Source of the DNA: Sphingomonas sp. CBMAI 2297
GTDB lineage: Bacteria; Pseudomonadota; Alphaproteobacteria; Sphingomonadales; Sphingomonadaceae
DNA length: 64,000 nt
Assembly: GCF_029870595.1 (NCBI RefSeq)
Contig: NZ_JAPDIR010000012.1
Span: 62,001 to 126,000, forward strand
Direction of reading: 5' to 3'
The position numbers and the translations under genes are program-made. Position 1 is the stretch's first letter. Each line of letters opens with the position of its first letter. The notes under the pieces were generated by a model. It saw only the letters and a program-made list of their open reading frames with translations. It was not told where the DNA came from and did not search any database. This document shows, piece by piece, positions 35,976 to 44,137 of this stretch.

Positions 35976-36308
35976 ATGGACCGACTGAGCAATACCTTCG
36001 CCGCCCTGGCCGATCCCACCCGCCGCGCGATCCTGGCGCGGCTGGCGCTGGGCGAGGCTTCGGTGGGCGAGCTCGCCCAGCCCTTCGCGATGAGCGGGCC
36101 GGCGGTGACCAAGCATCTGAAGGTGCTCGAGCATGCGGGGCTGATCTCGCGCAGCCGGGTCGCGCAGCAGCGCCCGGCCAGGCTCGAGCCCGCCGCGCTC
36201 AAGGCGGCGAGCGACTGGCTCGCCGAATATCGCCGCTTCTGGGACGCCAAGTTCGACGATCTCGACGCGTATCTCGCTGAACTGCAACGAAATGGAGAGA
36301 GCAAATGA
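35976..36308 (+). CDS. ArsR-family transcriptional regulator
   Basis: A 110-residue winged-helix repressor. MDRLSNTFAALADPTRRAIL is the usual N-terminus and AMSGPAVTKHLKVLEHAGLISRSR the recognition region. It lacks the metal-binding cysteines of ArsR/SmtB and belongs to the group paired with SRPBCC proteins. It overlaps the next gene by four bases. The tandem dyads in its promoter suggest autorepression. Confidence 0.88.
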   Translation: MDRLSNTFAALADPTRRAILARLALGEASVGELAQPFAMSGPAVTKHLKVLEHAGLISRSRVAQQRPARLEPAALKAASDWLAEYRRFWDAKFDDLDAYLAELQRNGESK

Positions 36309-36784
36309 CCATGACCGAAATCGGCGTCGGCTATGAAGTGACGATCGACCGCATCTTCGCGGCGCCGCGCGAGCTGGTGTTCGACTGCATGACCAGGGCC
36401 GAGCATCTCGCCCGCTGGTGGGGTCCCCATCATTTCGACGTGCCCTTCGCCGAAAGCGATGCGCGGCCGGGCGGCAAGATTCGCCTCGATATGCGCGGGC
36501 CCGAGCCCTATGGTACCAACCCGGTACACGGCGAATATGAAGTGGTGGACCGCCCGGATCGCCTAGTGATGGTCCTGCGTGCCTTCCAGGGCGCGGACGG
36601 CAGCTGGGGCATCGAGCACCGCACCACCATGGCCTTTACCGACGCGCCCGGCGGCACGCGCATGCACATGACCACGGTGGTGCTGCAGGCGAGCGAGGAG
36701 CTGCTGCCGGCGCTGGCGGGCATGAAGGAAGGCTGGAGCCAGAGCTTCGAGAAGCTCGAAGCGGTGCTGCCGGAACTGGTGTGA
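36305..36784 (+). CDS. SRPBCC (AHSA1-like) protein
   Basis: A 159-residue START-like protein. Key blocks are YEVTIDRIFAAPRELVFDCM, RAEHLARWWGPHHFDVPF, PVHGEYEVVDRPDRLVMVL and GWSQSFEKLEAVL, typical of the AHSA1/CalC subgroup with a hydrophobic ligand cavity. The ligand is unknown. The operon with ArsR suggests its level is tuned to a small molecule. Confidence 0.85.
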   Translation: MTMTEIGVGYEVTIDRIFAAPRELVFDCMTRAEHLARWWGPHHFDVPFAESDARPGGKIRLDMRGPEPYGTNPVHGEYEVVDRPDRLVMVLRAFQGADGSWGIEHRTTMAFTDAPGGTRMHMTTVVLQASEELLPALAGMKEGWSQSFEKLEAVLPELV

Positions 36785-36789
36785 TCGTT

Positions 36790-36821
36790 TCTCCCTCTCC
36801 CCACGAACGGGGAGAGGGAGA
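36790..36821. repeat. Palindromic repeat (CTCCCC..GGGGAG type)
   Basis: TCTCCCTCTCCCC and its complement around ACGAA, the same family as at 7801-7922. It lies 6 bases after the SRPBCC stop and may act as a terminator. Confidence 0.7.
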
Positions 36822-36936
36822 ATGCGCGCCTTGCTTTTCCCCCGCTCCCCCGCTATGCGCGCGCCTTCCGTGCCAGGGTCATCCCTGGAGGCCTGGCCGG
36901 TTGCATTGATACAACACTAGCGAATTGGAACGACAC

Positions 36937-37554
36937 ATGAGCGATACGCTTACGCTGTCGGCCGAGGCGCGCGAGCAGGTTGGCAAGGGAGCCTCCCGTT
37001 CGCTTCGTCGTGAAGGCCGCGTCCCCGCCGTGATCTACGGCAACAAGCAGGATCCCAAGAGCATCCACGTCTCCGAGCGTGAACTGACGAAGCTGCTCAT
37101 GACCGGGCACTTCTTCAACTCGGTCGTGATGATCGGCGGCGAGCGCACCCTGCCCAAGGACGTGGCGTTCGACCCCGTCTCCGATCGTCCGGTCCATGCC
37201 GACTTCCTGCGCATCAGCGAGCACGCCACCGTGCACGTGAACGTGCCGATCGTCTTCACCGACGAGGAAGCGGCCCCCGGCATCAAGCGCGGCGGCGTGC
37301 TGAACGTGGTTCGCCACGAGCTGGAGCTGGTGGTCGACGCGGCCGAGATCCCCGACGAGATCAAGATCTCGCTCAAGGGCCTCGAAGTCGGCGACTCGCT
37401 GCACATCTCGGCGGTGACCCTGCCCAAGGGCGCGACCCCGGCGATCACCGATCGCGACTTCACCATCGCGACCGTGGTTGCCCCGTCGGCGCTCAAGTCG
37501 AGCGAAGGCGACACCACCCAGACCGAGGCTGCCGCCGAGGGCGAAGGCGAGTAA
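36937..37554 (+). CDS. rplY: 50S ribosomal protein L25/general stress protein Ctc
   Basis: A 205-residue protein with the 5S-rRNA-binding L25 domain ([39 protein letters not shown]) followed by the TL5-like beta domain ([17 protein letters not shown]). The longer Ctc form is usual in alphaproteobacteria. The C-terminus is acidic (AAAEGEGE). The ATG at 36937 is chosen over an upstream in-frame TTG. It precedes pth, the common arrangement. Confidence 0.95.
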   Translation: MSDTLTLSAEAREQVGKGASRSLRREGRVPAVIYGNKQDPKSIHVSERELTKLLMTGHFFNSVVMIGGERTLPKDVAFDPVSDRPVHADFLRISEHATVHVNVPIVFTDEEAAPGIKRGGVLNVVRHELELVVDAAEIPDEIKISLKGLEVGDSLHISAVTLPKGATPAITDRDFTIATVVAPSALKSSEGDTTQTEAAAEGEGE

Positions 37555-37581
37555 TCCCGCCTTCCGAACTTGCGGGTTCAA

Positions 37582-37624
37582 AAAATCGCCTCCGCATCCT
37601 AGGTGCGGGGGCGATTTTCGTTTT
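37582..37624 (+). terminator. Rho-independent terminator after rplY
   Basis: AAAATCGCC and GGCGATTTT pair, extended inside by TCCGCA and TGCGGG, with the run TTTTCGTTTT downstream. It ends 13 bases before the pth start, so pth may have its own promoter or rely on read-through. Confidence 0.85.
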
Positions 37625-37636
37625 CAGGAACATGCG

Positions 37637-38206
37637 ATGCAGCTCTGGGTCGGCCTGGGCAATCCGGGCCCGCAATATGCGATGCACCGGCACAATGTGG
37701 GCTTCATGGCGGTCGACGCCATTGCCGAGACCCATGGCTTCTCGCCCGAGAAGAAGCAGTTCCAGGGCTGGGTGCGCGAGGGCCGGGTGGGCAGCCAGAA
37801 GATCCTGCTGCTCAAGCCCGGCACGTTCATGAACGAGAGCGGGCGCGCCGTGCGCGCGGCGATGGACTTCTACAAGCTCGCCCCCGAGGACGTGACTCTG
37901 TTCCACGACGAGCTCGACCTGGTGCCGATGAAGGTCAAGGTGAAGCGCGGCGGCGGCACCGCGGGGCATAACGGCCTGCGTTCGGCCGACAAGCATATCG
38001 GCCCCGATTTCCGCCGCGTGCGGATCGGCATCGGCCATCCCGGCCACAAGGACCGAGTGCACGGCTATGTGCTCGGCAATTATGCCAAGACCGAGATCGA
38101 GCCGCTGACCGACATGCTCGGCGCCATCGCCGCGGAAGCGCCCTGGCTGGCGGCGGGCGACGATGCGCGCTTCATGAGCGACGTGGCGCTGCGGCTCCAG
38201 GATTAG
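37637..38206 (+). CDS. pth: Peptidyl-tRNA hydrolase
   Basis: A 189-residue enzyme that frees tRNA from peptidyl-tRNA dropped off ribosomes. LWVGLGNPGPQYAMHRHNVGFM contains the conserved Asn and catalytic His. LKPGTFMNESGRAV and FHDELDLVPMKVKVKRGGGTAGHNGLRS are the other family blocks. Cytosolic, essential in most bacteria. Start ATG chosen from the family N-terminus. Confidence 0.96.
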   Translation: MQLWVGLGNPGPQYAMHRHNVGFMAVDAIAETHGFSPEKKQFQGWVREGRVGSQKILLLKPGTFMNESGRAVRAAMDFYKLAPEDVTLFHDELDLVPMKVKVKRGGGTAGHNGLRSADKHIGPDFRRVRIGIGHPGHKDRVHGYVLGNYAKTEIEPLTDMLGAIAAEAPWLAAGDDARFMSDVALRLQD

Positions 38207-38258
38207 GTTGGCGACTCATATTCCCCCAGCCGTCATCCCCGCCTTCGCGTGATGACGG
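38205..38258. repeat. Single palindromic repeat with conserved flank
   Basis: TAGGTTGGCGACTCATATTC from the pth stop is followed by the hairpin GTCATCCCCGCCTTCGCG. The flank matches 35752-35772 and, reversed, 41943-41965 and 51470-51486. It fills most of the 131 bases up to the AraC gene. Confidence 0.7.
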
Positions 38259-38337
38259 TATCTGTTGATTGAATCGGGGCACCCAGGACCCGACGATAGC
38301 GGCCTTCCGCGAATCCCGCCTTCCCCAGCTGCAGGGT

Positions 38338-39327
38338 TCAGCGCGCATGGCGCGCTTCCTCGGGGGTTCCGCCGGTCCACGCCCGGAAGGCCCGGAAGAA
38401 GGAATTCGGCTCGTCGAAGCCGAGCAGGAACGCGATTTCCGCCAGGGGCAGGGCCGTCTTCCTCAGATAATGGTGCGCAAGCGCTTCACGCGTCTCCGCC
38501 AGCAGCTGCTGATAGCTGGCACCTTCGGACTCGATGCGCCGCTGCAAGGTCCGCTTGCTCATCGCGAGTTTCCCGGCGATCGCCTCGATCGAAACACGGC
38601 CGCTGGGAATTCCTTCGAGAAGCGCCGCCCGAACGCGCTGCGACGTCGTGACCGCGCCGTCGAGTTCGGCGAGCTGCTGGCGCAGATGCGGCTCGAACGT
38701 TTCCCACATGCGCGCATTCGAGGTCAGGAAGGGCCGCGTCGCGTCCGCCGCGTCGAAGACGAGCTGGTAGCGCCCTCCCCGTTTCAGGCTCGTGCCCAGA
38801 AATGCTTCATAGGGAGCGATCGGCGAGGGCAAGGCAGTCGTCGTCACCGCGACCGGCCTCACCGCCTCGCGCGTGCCCATGCGGGCGAGCGACACGAAGA
38901 AGAGCAGCTCCATCAGGACCAGCGAATCCGGTGGCCGGGACGCGCAGGTCCATAGGAGCTCCAGCGTCATCCCGTCATGCCCCTCCGACACCTCGAGGCG
39001 CATCGGCGCGATCAGCCGCTTATACTGCGCGATGCGGCGGACGGCCGTTATGAAGTTCGGGCTGCACAGCGCGGCGAAGAGCGCCGGCGAGAAAGCTTCG
39101 CTGCGGATCGCCTCGCACACCCGCAGCGGAAGCAGTGCATCGCCCGATTCCGCCTCCATTCCGTTCCAGAAACGGTGATATTCATCGGGCAGGAGGCGGA
39201 CCGAGGGGAGCCGCGGCAGATCCTCCGACAGGCCGGCGCGCCGCAGGACGTCGGCCGCGACGATGCCGAGGTCCTTGAGGACCATCCACCAAGTCGTGTC
39301 CAGTGCGTAGGTATCCGATGGGGCCAT
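38338..39327 (-). CDS. AraC-family transcriptional regulator (OruR/ArgR-type)
   Basis: A 329-residue activator. Residues about 20-200 form the arabinose-binding-like N-terminal domain of the PF12625 type (DLGIVAADVLRRAGLSEDLP, FWNGMEAESGDALLPLRV). The C-terminal double helix-turn-helix includes IEAIAGKLAMSKRTLQRRIESEG and LAEIAFLLGFDEPNSFFRAFRAWTGGTP. It follows the SDR gene by 23 bases on the same strand and probably controls it. Confidence 0.85.
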   Translation of the reverse strand: MAPSDTYALDTTWWMVLKDLGIVAADVLRRAGLSEDLPRLPSVRLLPDEYHRFWNGMEAESGDALLPLRVCEAIRSEAFSPALFAALCSPNFITAVRRIAQYKRLIAPMRLEVSEGHDGMTLELLWTCASRPPDSLVLMELLFFVSLARMGTREAVRPVAVTTTALPSPIAPYEAFLGTSLKRGGRYQLVFDAADATRPFLTSNARMWETFEPHLRQQLAELDGAVTTSQRVRAALLEGIPSGRVSIEAIAGKLAMSKRTLQRRIESEGASYQQLLAETREALAHHYLRKTALPLAEIAFLLGFDEPNSFFRAFRAWTGGTPEEARHAR

Positions 39328-39350
39328 TCCGGTTTCTCGCGCGCGACGAC

Positions 39351-40169
39351 TCAGGCAATCCCGATTTGCTCCCTCATGGAAGCAAAGAACTCCGCATCGC
39401 TCGTCGCGTCGCGCGCGGCAAGCAGATGCTCCGCATCGGCGCCGGCGATATAGCGGAGCCGATCGCTCTCGTCGGTCGTCGCTTCGTAAACGACTTCCGC
39501 AATCCGTTCCGGCGACGATGTGCGCTCCTGCATCGCGCTCCCCAATTGTCCCATAGCCTGGATGAGGGGCTGATATTCGGCAAGTGCCGGATCATTGTTG
39601 TGCTCGAAGGACCGCCCGCCGAAATCCGTGGCGATCATGCCGGGCTCGACGAGCTTCACGCGGATGCCGAGCGGCGCAAGCTCATATTGCAGCGCTTCGG
39701 AAAGCCCCTCCACCGCGAACTTGGTGCCGTGATAGAGCGCGCCGGTCGGGAAGGCGATCCGCCCGCCCATCGACGAGATGTTGACGATGGCGCCGCCGCG
39801 GTTCGCCCGAAAATGCGGCAGCAGGGCCTTGGTCGTTGCCATCAGGCCAATGACGTTCACGTCATATTGGCGGCGCATGCTCTCCAGGGGCGTTGCCTCC
39901 AGGGGGCCATAGGCGCCATAGCCCGCATTGTTGATCAGGGCGTCGATACGCCCGAACCTGGCCAGACCAGCTTCCACCGCGGCGGCGATCGACGCGACAT
40001 CCTGAACGTCGAGGCGGGTGACGAGAATGTTGGCCAGCTGCGTCAATTCCGTTTCGGACGCAGGATCGCGCATCGTCGCGACGACGTTCCATCCCTTCGC
40101 CTGAAAGAGCCTGGCCGTGGCCCGGCCGAGGCCGCTCGAGGTTCCGGTGATCAGGATCGTCTTGGCCAT
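39351..40169 (-). CDS. Short-chain dehydrogenase/reductase
   Basis: A 272-residue classical SDR. TILITGTSSGLGRATARLF is the NAD(P)-binding glycine motif, INNAGYGAYGPLE the second block, IVNISSMGG carries the catalytic Ser and YHGTKFAVEGLSE the Tyr and Lys. The Arg in TMRDP after strand 2 favours NADP. Substrate unknown. It heads a two-gene operon with the AraC regulator. Confidence 0.88.
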   Translation of the reverse strand: MAKTILITGTSSGLGRATARLFQAKGWNVVATMRDPASETELTQLANILVTRLDVQDVASIAAAVEAGLARFGRIDALINNAGYGAYGPLEATPLESMRRQYDVNVIGLMATTKALLPHFRANRGGAIVNISSMGGRIAFPTGALYHGTKFAVEGLSEALQYELAPLGIRVKLVEPGMIATDFGGRSFEHNNDPALAEYQPLIQAMGQLGSAMQERTSSPERIAEVVYEATTDESDRLRYIAGADAEHLLAARDATSDAEFFASMREQIGIA

Positions 40170-40296
40170 CTCGTGTCTCCAACTTCGTGACGAGCGCCAA
40201 TCTATCGGGCGAGCGCCGAGGCATCAGCATCGGATCGCGCCATTGCGCTATCTGATCGCGCCAGACATTCCCAGAGCCCCGCCAGTGGCGGCGCGA

Positions 40297-40956
40297 TCAT
40301 GCGCCGGCCTGGCCCCGCCCGCCCGTGCGCCGCAGCCAGAGCTCCGCCGCGATGAGGTTCGGGACCCAGGCCAGGAACGAGATGGCCCGGTACCAGGGCA
40401 GGAACGGCAGGTCCAAGGCCATGACCAGCGGCAGATAGAGCCGCAGGGTGACCGCAGCCAGGGTGAGCGCCCAGGAGCGAATCATCCAGCGGCGATGCTC
40501 GGCGAAGCGGCCTTGCCGAACGGCGCGCCAGCCCTGGAGAGTCACCGCCATCCAGAGGATGGCGAGACTGCCGAAGCCCGCCGCGGCGATCGGGCCTGCG
40601 GAGGATCCGGGCGCCAGGATCAGCCCCGCCGCCCCGCCCGCCAGGCATCCCAGGACATAGAGCCGACCGATCCAGCGGTGCGGCGGAGACGCCCCCCGGC
40701 GCAGGCGGGGCAGAAATTGAAACGAGCCCAGCACCAGCGCGGTGACCGCGCCGGCGACATGGACGAAGAGCCAGGGAACCCCCTGCGGGTTGTGCAGCGC
40801 CTCGGCCGGCTTGCGGGGCGGATGCAGCAGATAATGCGCGGCATAGAAGGCGATCCCCAGGCAGAGCAGAGCCAGGATCAGCCAGGCGATACGGACGGGC
40901 CAGGGCGTGGCCCCGGACGGCAAGGGTGCGGTGGTGGCGGTCAAGCGGATCTCCAT
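40297..40956 (-). CDS. DUF2306 polytopic membrane protein
   Basis: A 219-residue protein with about six membrane helices (WLILALLCLGIAFYAAHYLL, WLFVHVAGAVTALVLGSFQF, AALGL-type helices, LTLAAVTLRLYLPLVM). RPHRWIGRLYVLGC-type and EHRRWMIRSWALTLAA carry the two conserved His of DUF2306 (YozB-like), suggesting heme or quinone binding; this is inference. It is divergent from a membrane LytTR regulator, with 91 bases between starts. Confidence 0.75.
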   Translation of the reverse strand: MEIRLTATTAPLPSGATPWPVRIAWLILALLCLGIAFYAAHYLLHPPRKPAEALHNPQGVPWLFVHVAGAVTALVLGSFQFLPRLRRGASPPHRWIGRLYVLGCLAGGAAGLILAPGSSAGPIAAAGFGSLAILWMAVTLQGWRAVRQGRFAEHRRWMIRSWALTLAAVTLRLYLPLVMALDLPFLPWYRAISFLAWVPNLIAAELWLRRTGGRGQAGA

Positions 40957-41047
40957 TGGCGGTCTCGCCGAACCTCGTTGCCGGCAAGGCGGCGGCTCGC
41001 TAGGCCGTGCTTCGCGAATGGTGCCAGGATTGCGCGAACGGAGCCGC

Positions 41048-41821
41048 ATGGACGGTAAGGCGATGGGGCAGGCAGGGGAGGTGGCGCGGCGCTGGTCGAT
41101 CGATATCGCCATGCTGGTGGCGATCGGCCTGCTGATGGGATTCCTGGGCCCGTTCGCCTCGGAGCGCCTGCCCTTTGTCGGGCGCTATGCCTATTGGATG
41201 ATCTGCATGGTCGGCGGCGGGCTGATCGGAGTGGTGGCGGACGACCTGCTGCGCCGGCGCATGGCGAAGACCTGGCCAAGGGTGGCGCTGGTCTCGGTAC
41301 TGATGACGCCGCCGGTGTCGCTGCTGGTGCTGGCTACCGAGCATTTCCTCATCGGCGGGCCGTTCGGCTGGCGAAGCTATGCGCGGCTGCTCTGGCAGGT
41401 ATGGCCCATCCTGCTGGCGGTGCTGGTGGTCCGCACCCTCGCCTGGCGGCGGCTGCCCGGCCGAATCGAGACCCGCACCGTGATCGCCCCGCCATTGCCC
41501 GAGGCCGAGGCGGCCTTCAGGCAACGGCTTTCGGCGAAACGCCGCGGGGCCCGGCTGATCGCGATCGAGGCGCATGATCATTATCTGAAAGTCCATACCG
41601 ACGCGGGCGAGGAACTGATCACCCTGCGCTTCGCCGACGCGCTGCAGGAACTGGCACGGGCCCATGGCTGGCGCGTCCATCGCTCCTGGTGGGTTGCCGC
41701 CGATGCCGTGGAGGGGGTGCGCTGGCGGCGGGGCGCGGGCGAAGTCCGCCTTGTCGGCGGCCTCATGACGCCCGTGAGCCGGACCTATGCGTCGACGCTG
41801 AAGGAAGCAGGCTGGTTCTAG
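41048..41821 (+). CDS. Membrane-bound LytTR-family transcriptional regulator
   Basis: A 257-residue protein. Residues about 15-140 hold four membrane helices (IDIAMLVAIGLLMGFLGPF, WMICMVGGGLIGVVADDLL, VALVSVLMTPPVSLLVL, WPILLAVLVVRTLAW). The C-terminal 95 residues form a LytTR DNA-binding domain (LIAIEAHDHYLKVHTDAGEE, LITLRFADALQELA, WRVHRSWWVAADAV). It has no receiver, so the membrane part is probably the sensor. Divergence from the DUF2306 gene suggests it regulates that gene, a pairing seen in other sphingomonads. GGAG is 5 bases before the ATG. Confidence 0.8.
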   Translation: MDGKAMGQAGEVARRWSIDIAMLVAIGLLMGFLGPFASERLPFVGRYAYWMICMVGGGLIGVVADDLLRRRMAKTWPRVALVSVLMTPPVSLLVLATEHFLIGGPFGWRSYARLLWQVWPILLAVLVVRTLAWRRLPGRIETRTVIAPPLPEAEAAFRQRLSAKRRGARLIAIEAHDHYLKVHTDAGEELITLRFADALQELARAHGWRVHRSWWVAADAVEGVRWRRGAGEVRLVGGLMTPVSRTYASTLKEAGWF

Positions 41822-41861
41822 GCCGAGAACCCAAGCAAGCATCTGATTCTATACTGCAATT

Positions 41862-41970
41862 CCGGCCCCGCGCCGGGATCCCGCTTCTTCTTGCGCTGGC
41901 GAGATAGCGGGACCCCGGCGCAAGGCCGGGGTGACGAAGGAAGAATATGAGCCCCCAATCTGGGGTCAAA
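41862..41970. repeat. Paired palindromic repeat (GTCACCCCGG family)
   Basis: Two inverted copies around TTCTTCTTGCGCTGGCGAGA, as at 35778-35860, followed by the conserved flank in reverse (AATATGAGCCCCCAATCT). Part of the 381-base gap 41822-42202, which holds only this repeat, the next one and a terminator. Confidence 0.8.
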
Positions 41971-41995
41971 ACCCGATCAAGACTTCGATCTATTT

Positions 41996-42052
41996 CGTCA
42001 TCCCCGCCTGCGCGGGGATGACGGGGTTTGCCGATTGAATCGTGACCAGGGT
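41996..42052. repeat. Palindromic repeat (GTCATCCCCGC family) with flank
   Basis: CGTCATCCCCGCCTGCGCGG hairpin followed by GGGTTTGCCGATTGAATCGT. The flank is the reverse complement of that at 27861-27880 and similar to 52014-52030, so the unit is larger than the hairpin. Confidence 0.75.
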
Positions 42053-42145
42053 CGGGCCCCGATCAGCAAGCCTCGCCAATGGGAGCCTGGCCTTCCCGAG
42101 GGACCGGATGGCATTGCCGAAGTTCGCGATCGACACGATCGCCAT

Positions 42146-42180
42146 AAGAAAAGGGGCCCCGGCGAACCGGAGCCCCTTTC
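42146..42180 (-). terminator. Rho-independent terminator of the surface-lipoprotein gene
   Basis: Read on the minus strand, GGGGCTCCGG and CCGGGGCCCC pair around TTCG and are followed by TTTTCTTAT. It lies 23 bases after the stop of the gene ending at 42203. Confidence 0.82.
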
Positions 42181-42202
42181 TGTCTCGTGAAGCCGGAGCG
42201 GC

Positions 42203-43207
42203 TTACTTCTTGCCGATGACCACGCCGATCAGGCGCTGCTGGGCGCCGCCAATCGTGCCCGAGGCGGAGAAGACCACGCCGACCTGCTCGCCCTGCGAGC
42301 CGAAGAAGCCGCCCGCCAGCGTGCCCGAGAGCGGGCTCGCATTGGTGAAGCTGCCGGTCCACTGGTTCTGGCCGACCGGGATCGCGCCCTGCGCGGTGAA
42401 GTTGGCATAGGCGACCGGCGTGCCGCCGCCCGCCGGGATCGTGCTGAGCGCGAAGGTCATGTCCACCACACCGGTGGCGAAGTTCACGTTCATCGTCACC
42501 GTGCCGGTGACCTTGTTGATCGCGGTGGTGGTGCCGACGGTGCTGACCAGGCGGCCGGTGATCCGGTCGCTATAGCTGACCGTGCCGGTGGTCGGCATGT
42601 CCGAGAGCGCGGTGGAATAGCCCCAGGCGGTATAGGCGAGGCGCTTCTGGCCCGCGGTCGAATCGCCGCGCCACCAATTGGCGTAGCTCACCCGCGTGAG
42701 CGCCAGCCCGGCATCGCTGGTCAGCGTCGTCGGGATCACGTTGTTCAGATACTCGACCTGGGTGAACTTGCCCGCGGTGGTCGCATCGTCGGTGCGGAAG
42801 ATGAACTCGGGGTTGGTCGCCGCGGAGGGCGTGACCAGGGTGGAGGTGCAGGTCTGGCCGGTCGGCACGCAGAAGCGCGATTCCTCCTGGTTCTCGCGCA
42901 TCACATAGGTGCCGGTGTTGATCGCCGAATCGGTGGCGAGGCGCACGCGGGTCGACAGCGTCTCGGTGCTGGCGGCGCCGAGAGTGACCGCGCTGGTCGC
43001 CGGATCGCCGGTATAGCTGATCGCGGCGCTATAGGTGTTGAACTCGGTCGGCGCGCTGAGCGGGAAGGTCGCATAGGTGGGCGACGGCGTCGGCGTCGGC
43101 GTGGGGCTGGCGGTCGGAGTCGGCGTGGCGCCGCTTTTGCCGCCACCGCAGCCCGACAGCGCAACCGTCGCGGCGAGCGCGCTCATGAACATGTGACGGC
43201 GAATCAT
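42203..43207 (-). CDS. Lipoprotein with transferrin-binding-protein-like beta-barrel (Slam-type surface lipoprotein candidate)
   Basis: A 334-residue lipoprotein with lipobox VALSGC. A low-complexity Thr/Pro linker (TPTPTASPTPTPTPSPTY) follows the Cys. The rest is beta-rich, and the C-terminal 100 residues (VTMNVNFATGVVDMTFAL, FTAQGAIPVGQNQWTGSF, LAGGFFGSQGEQVGVVFSAS) fit the eight-stranded TbpB/HpuA/factor-H-binding barrel with the GxFxGxxxEQVGVVF motif. Such lipoproteins are often flipped to the cell surface by Slam; no Slam gene is here. Two Cys (RFCVPTGQTC) may form a disulfide. Confidence 0.72.
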   Translation of the reverse strand: MIRRHMFMSALAATVALSGCGGGKSGATPTPTASPTPTPTPSPTYATFPLSAPTEFNTYSAAISYTGDPATSAVTLGAASTETLSTRVRLATDSAINTGTYVMRENQEESRFCVPTGQTCTSTLVTPSAATNPEFIFRTDDATTAGKFTQVEYLNNVIPTTLTSDAGLALTRVSYANWWRGDSTAGQKRLAYTAWGYSTALSDMPTTGTVSYSDRITGRLVSTVGTTTAINKVTGTVTMNVNFATGVVDMTFALSTIPAGGGTPVAYANFTAQGAIPVGQNQWTGSFTNASPLSGTLAGGFFGSQGEQVGVVFSASGTIGGAQQRLIGVVIGKK

Positions 43208-43442
43208 TCCCTGCTCCTCAAAAACACGCGGGCACCGAAAGGGCTTCCCCCTGTACCCCAGATGAACGGCCCCCAGTCAAGCCGGACGGACCGGCTAATC
43301 CGGCTCCAATGCGGCGTTTTGAGGGCCTGGAAAGGCGAAACCGCGCGTCCCGGCCTCGCCTGCTTCCCTCGCGGGGACGGAACCGCGCACGGCAACCCGC
43401 AACCGCCCGTCGCCGAAGCGCCACGGGCGGTCGCGGCGCGGA

Positions 43443-44015
43443 TCAGGCTTCGCGGTCCTTCAGCGACTTGCGGAGCGCCTCGATCTTGAACATGCGCGCC
43501 ACCTTATCCTTCCCCGCCAGCGGGCCCGTGCCCATCTCGGCGGCGAACTGGACGCACTGGCCGACCATGTTGAACCCGCGGCCGCTGCGCTCGACATCGG
43601 AAACGGTGCCGTCGCCGTTGCTGTCCTTGCCCGCGCGGAACTTGGCCGCGACCGTCTTGGGATAGGCCCAGTCGGCATATTGCTGGATCGTCGCGCGCGA
43701 GAGCGCCGGGGCGCCGTCCTCGCCCGCGGGCAGGGTCTGATCGCCGAGCGACGCCTCCAGCTTCCCGCGATAGAAATCCTCGTACGCCTTGGTGTCGCCC
43801 GCCGCAGCGGCCACCGCCGCCTTCTGCCAGCGCAGCGCGGCCAGGCAGTCGAAATTATGCTCGACGCTGTCCTTGAGCTTCTGCGCCTTCTCGGCATCGG
43901 CGGCGCGGGCGGCGGCTTCCTCGTTCGCCTTCTTGTTGGCGGCGCTGTCGTCGCAGGCGGCGAGGCCGAGCGCGAGCACGAGGCCGGCGGCGGCGAAATT
44001 CCCGATACGGATCAT
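43443..44015 (-). CDS. EF-hand lipoprotein, unknown function
   Basis: A 190-residue lipoprotein: lipobox LGLAAC before DDSAANKK. An Ala/Lys/Glu-rich helix (residues about 20-50) is followed by a helical domain with two Cys (DCLAAL, QCVQFA). KDSNGDGTVSDVE is a canonical EF-hand loop, so calcium binding is likely. GAGGGGAGAG precedes the ATG. No relative with known function recognised. It is divergent from ychF with about 120 bases between. Confidence 0.7.
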   Translation of the reverse strand: MIRIGNFAAAGLVLALGLAACDDSAANKKANEEAAARAADAEKAQKLKDSVEHNFDCLAALRWQKAAVAAAAGDTKAYEDFYRGKLEASLGDQTLPAGEDGAPALSRATIQQYADWAYPKTVAAKFRAGKDSNGDGTVSDVERSGRGFNMVGQCVQFAAEMGTGPLAGKDKVARMFKIEALRKSLKDREA

Positions 44016-44137
44016 TGTTCTCTCCCCTCTTTTGCCGCGGCACTCTGCCATGCGCCTTCTCCAAGTCAACGCGCTGGCAAAAGCGGCGCATTGCCTCTAT
44101 CGGGGCGCCTTTCCCAATACATTGGAACAGGCTTCAC

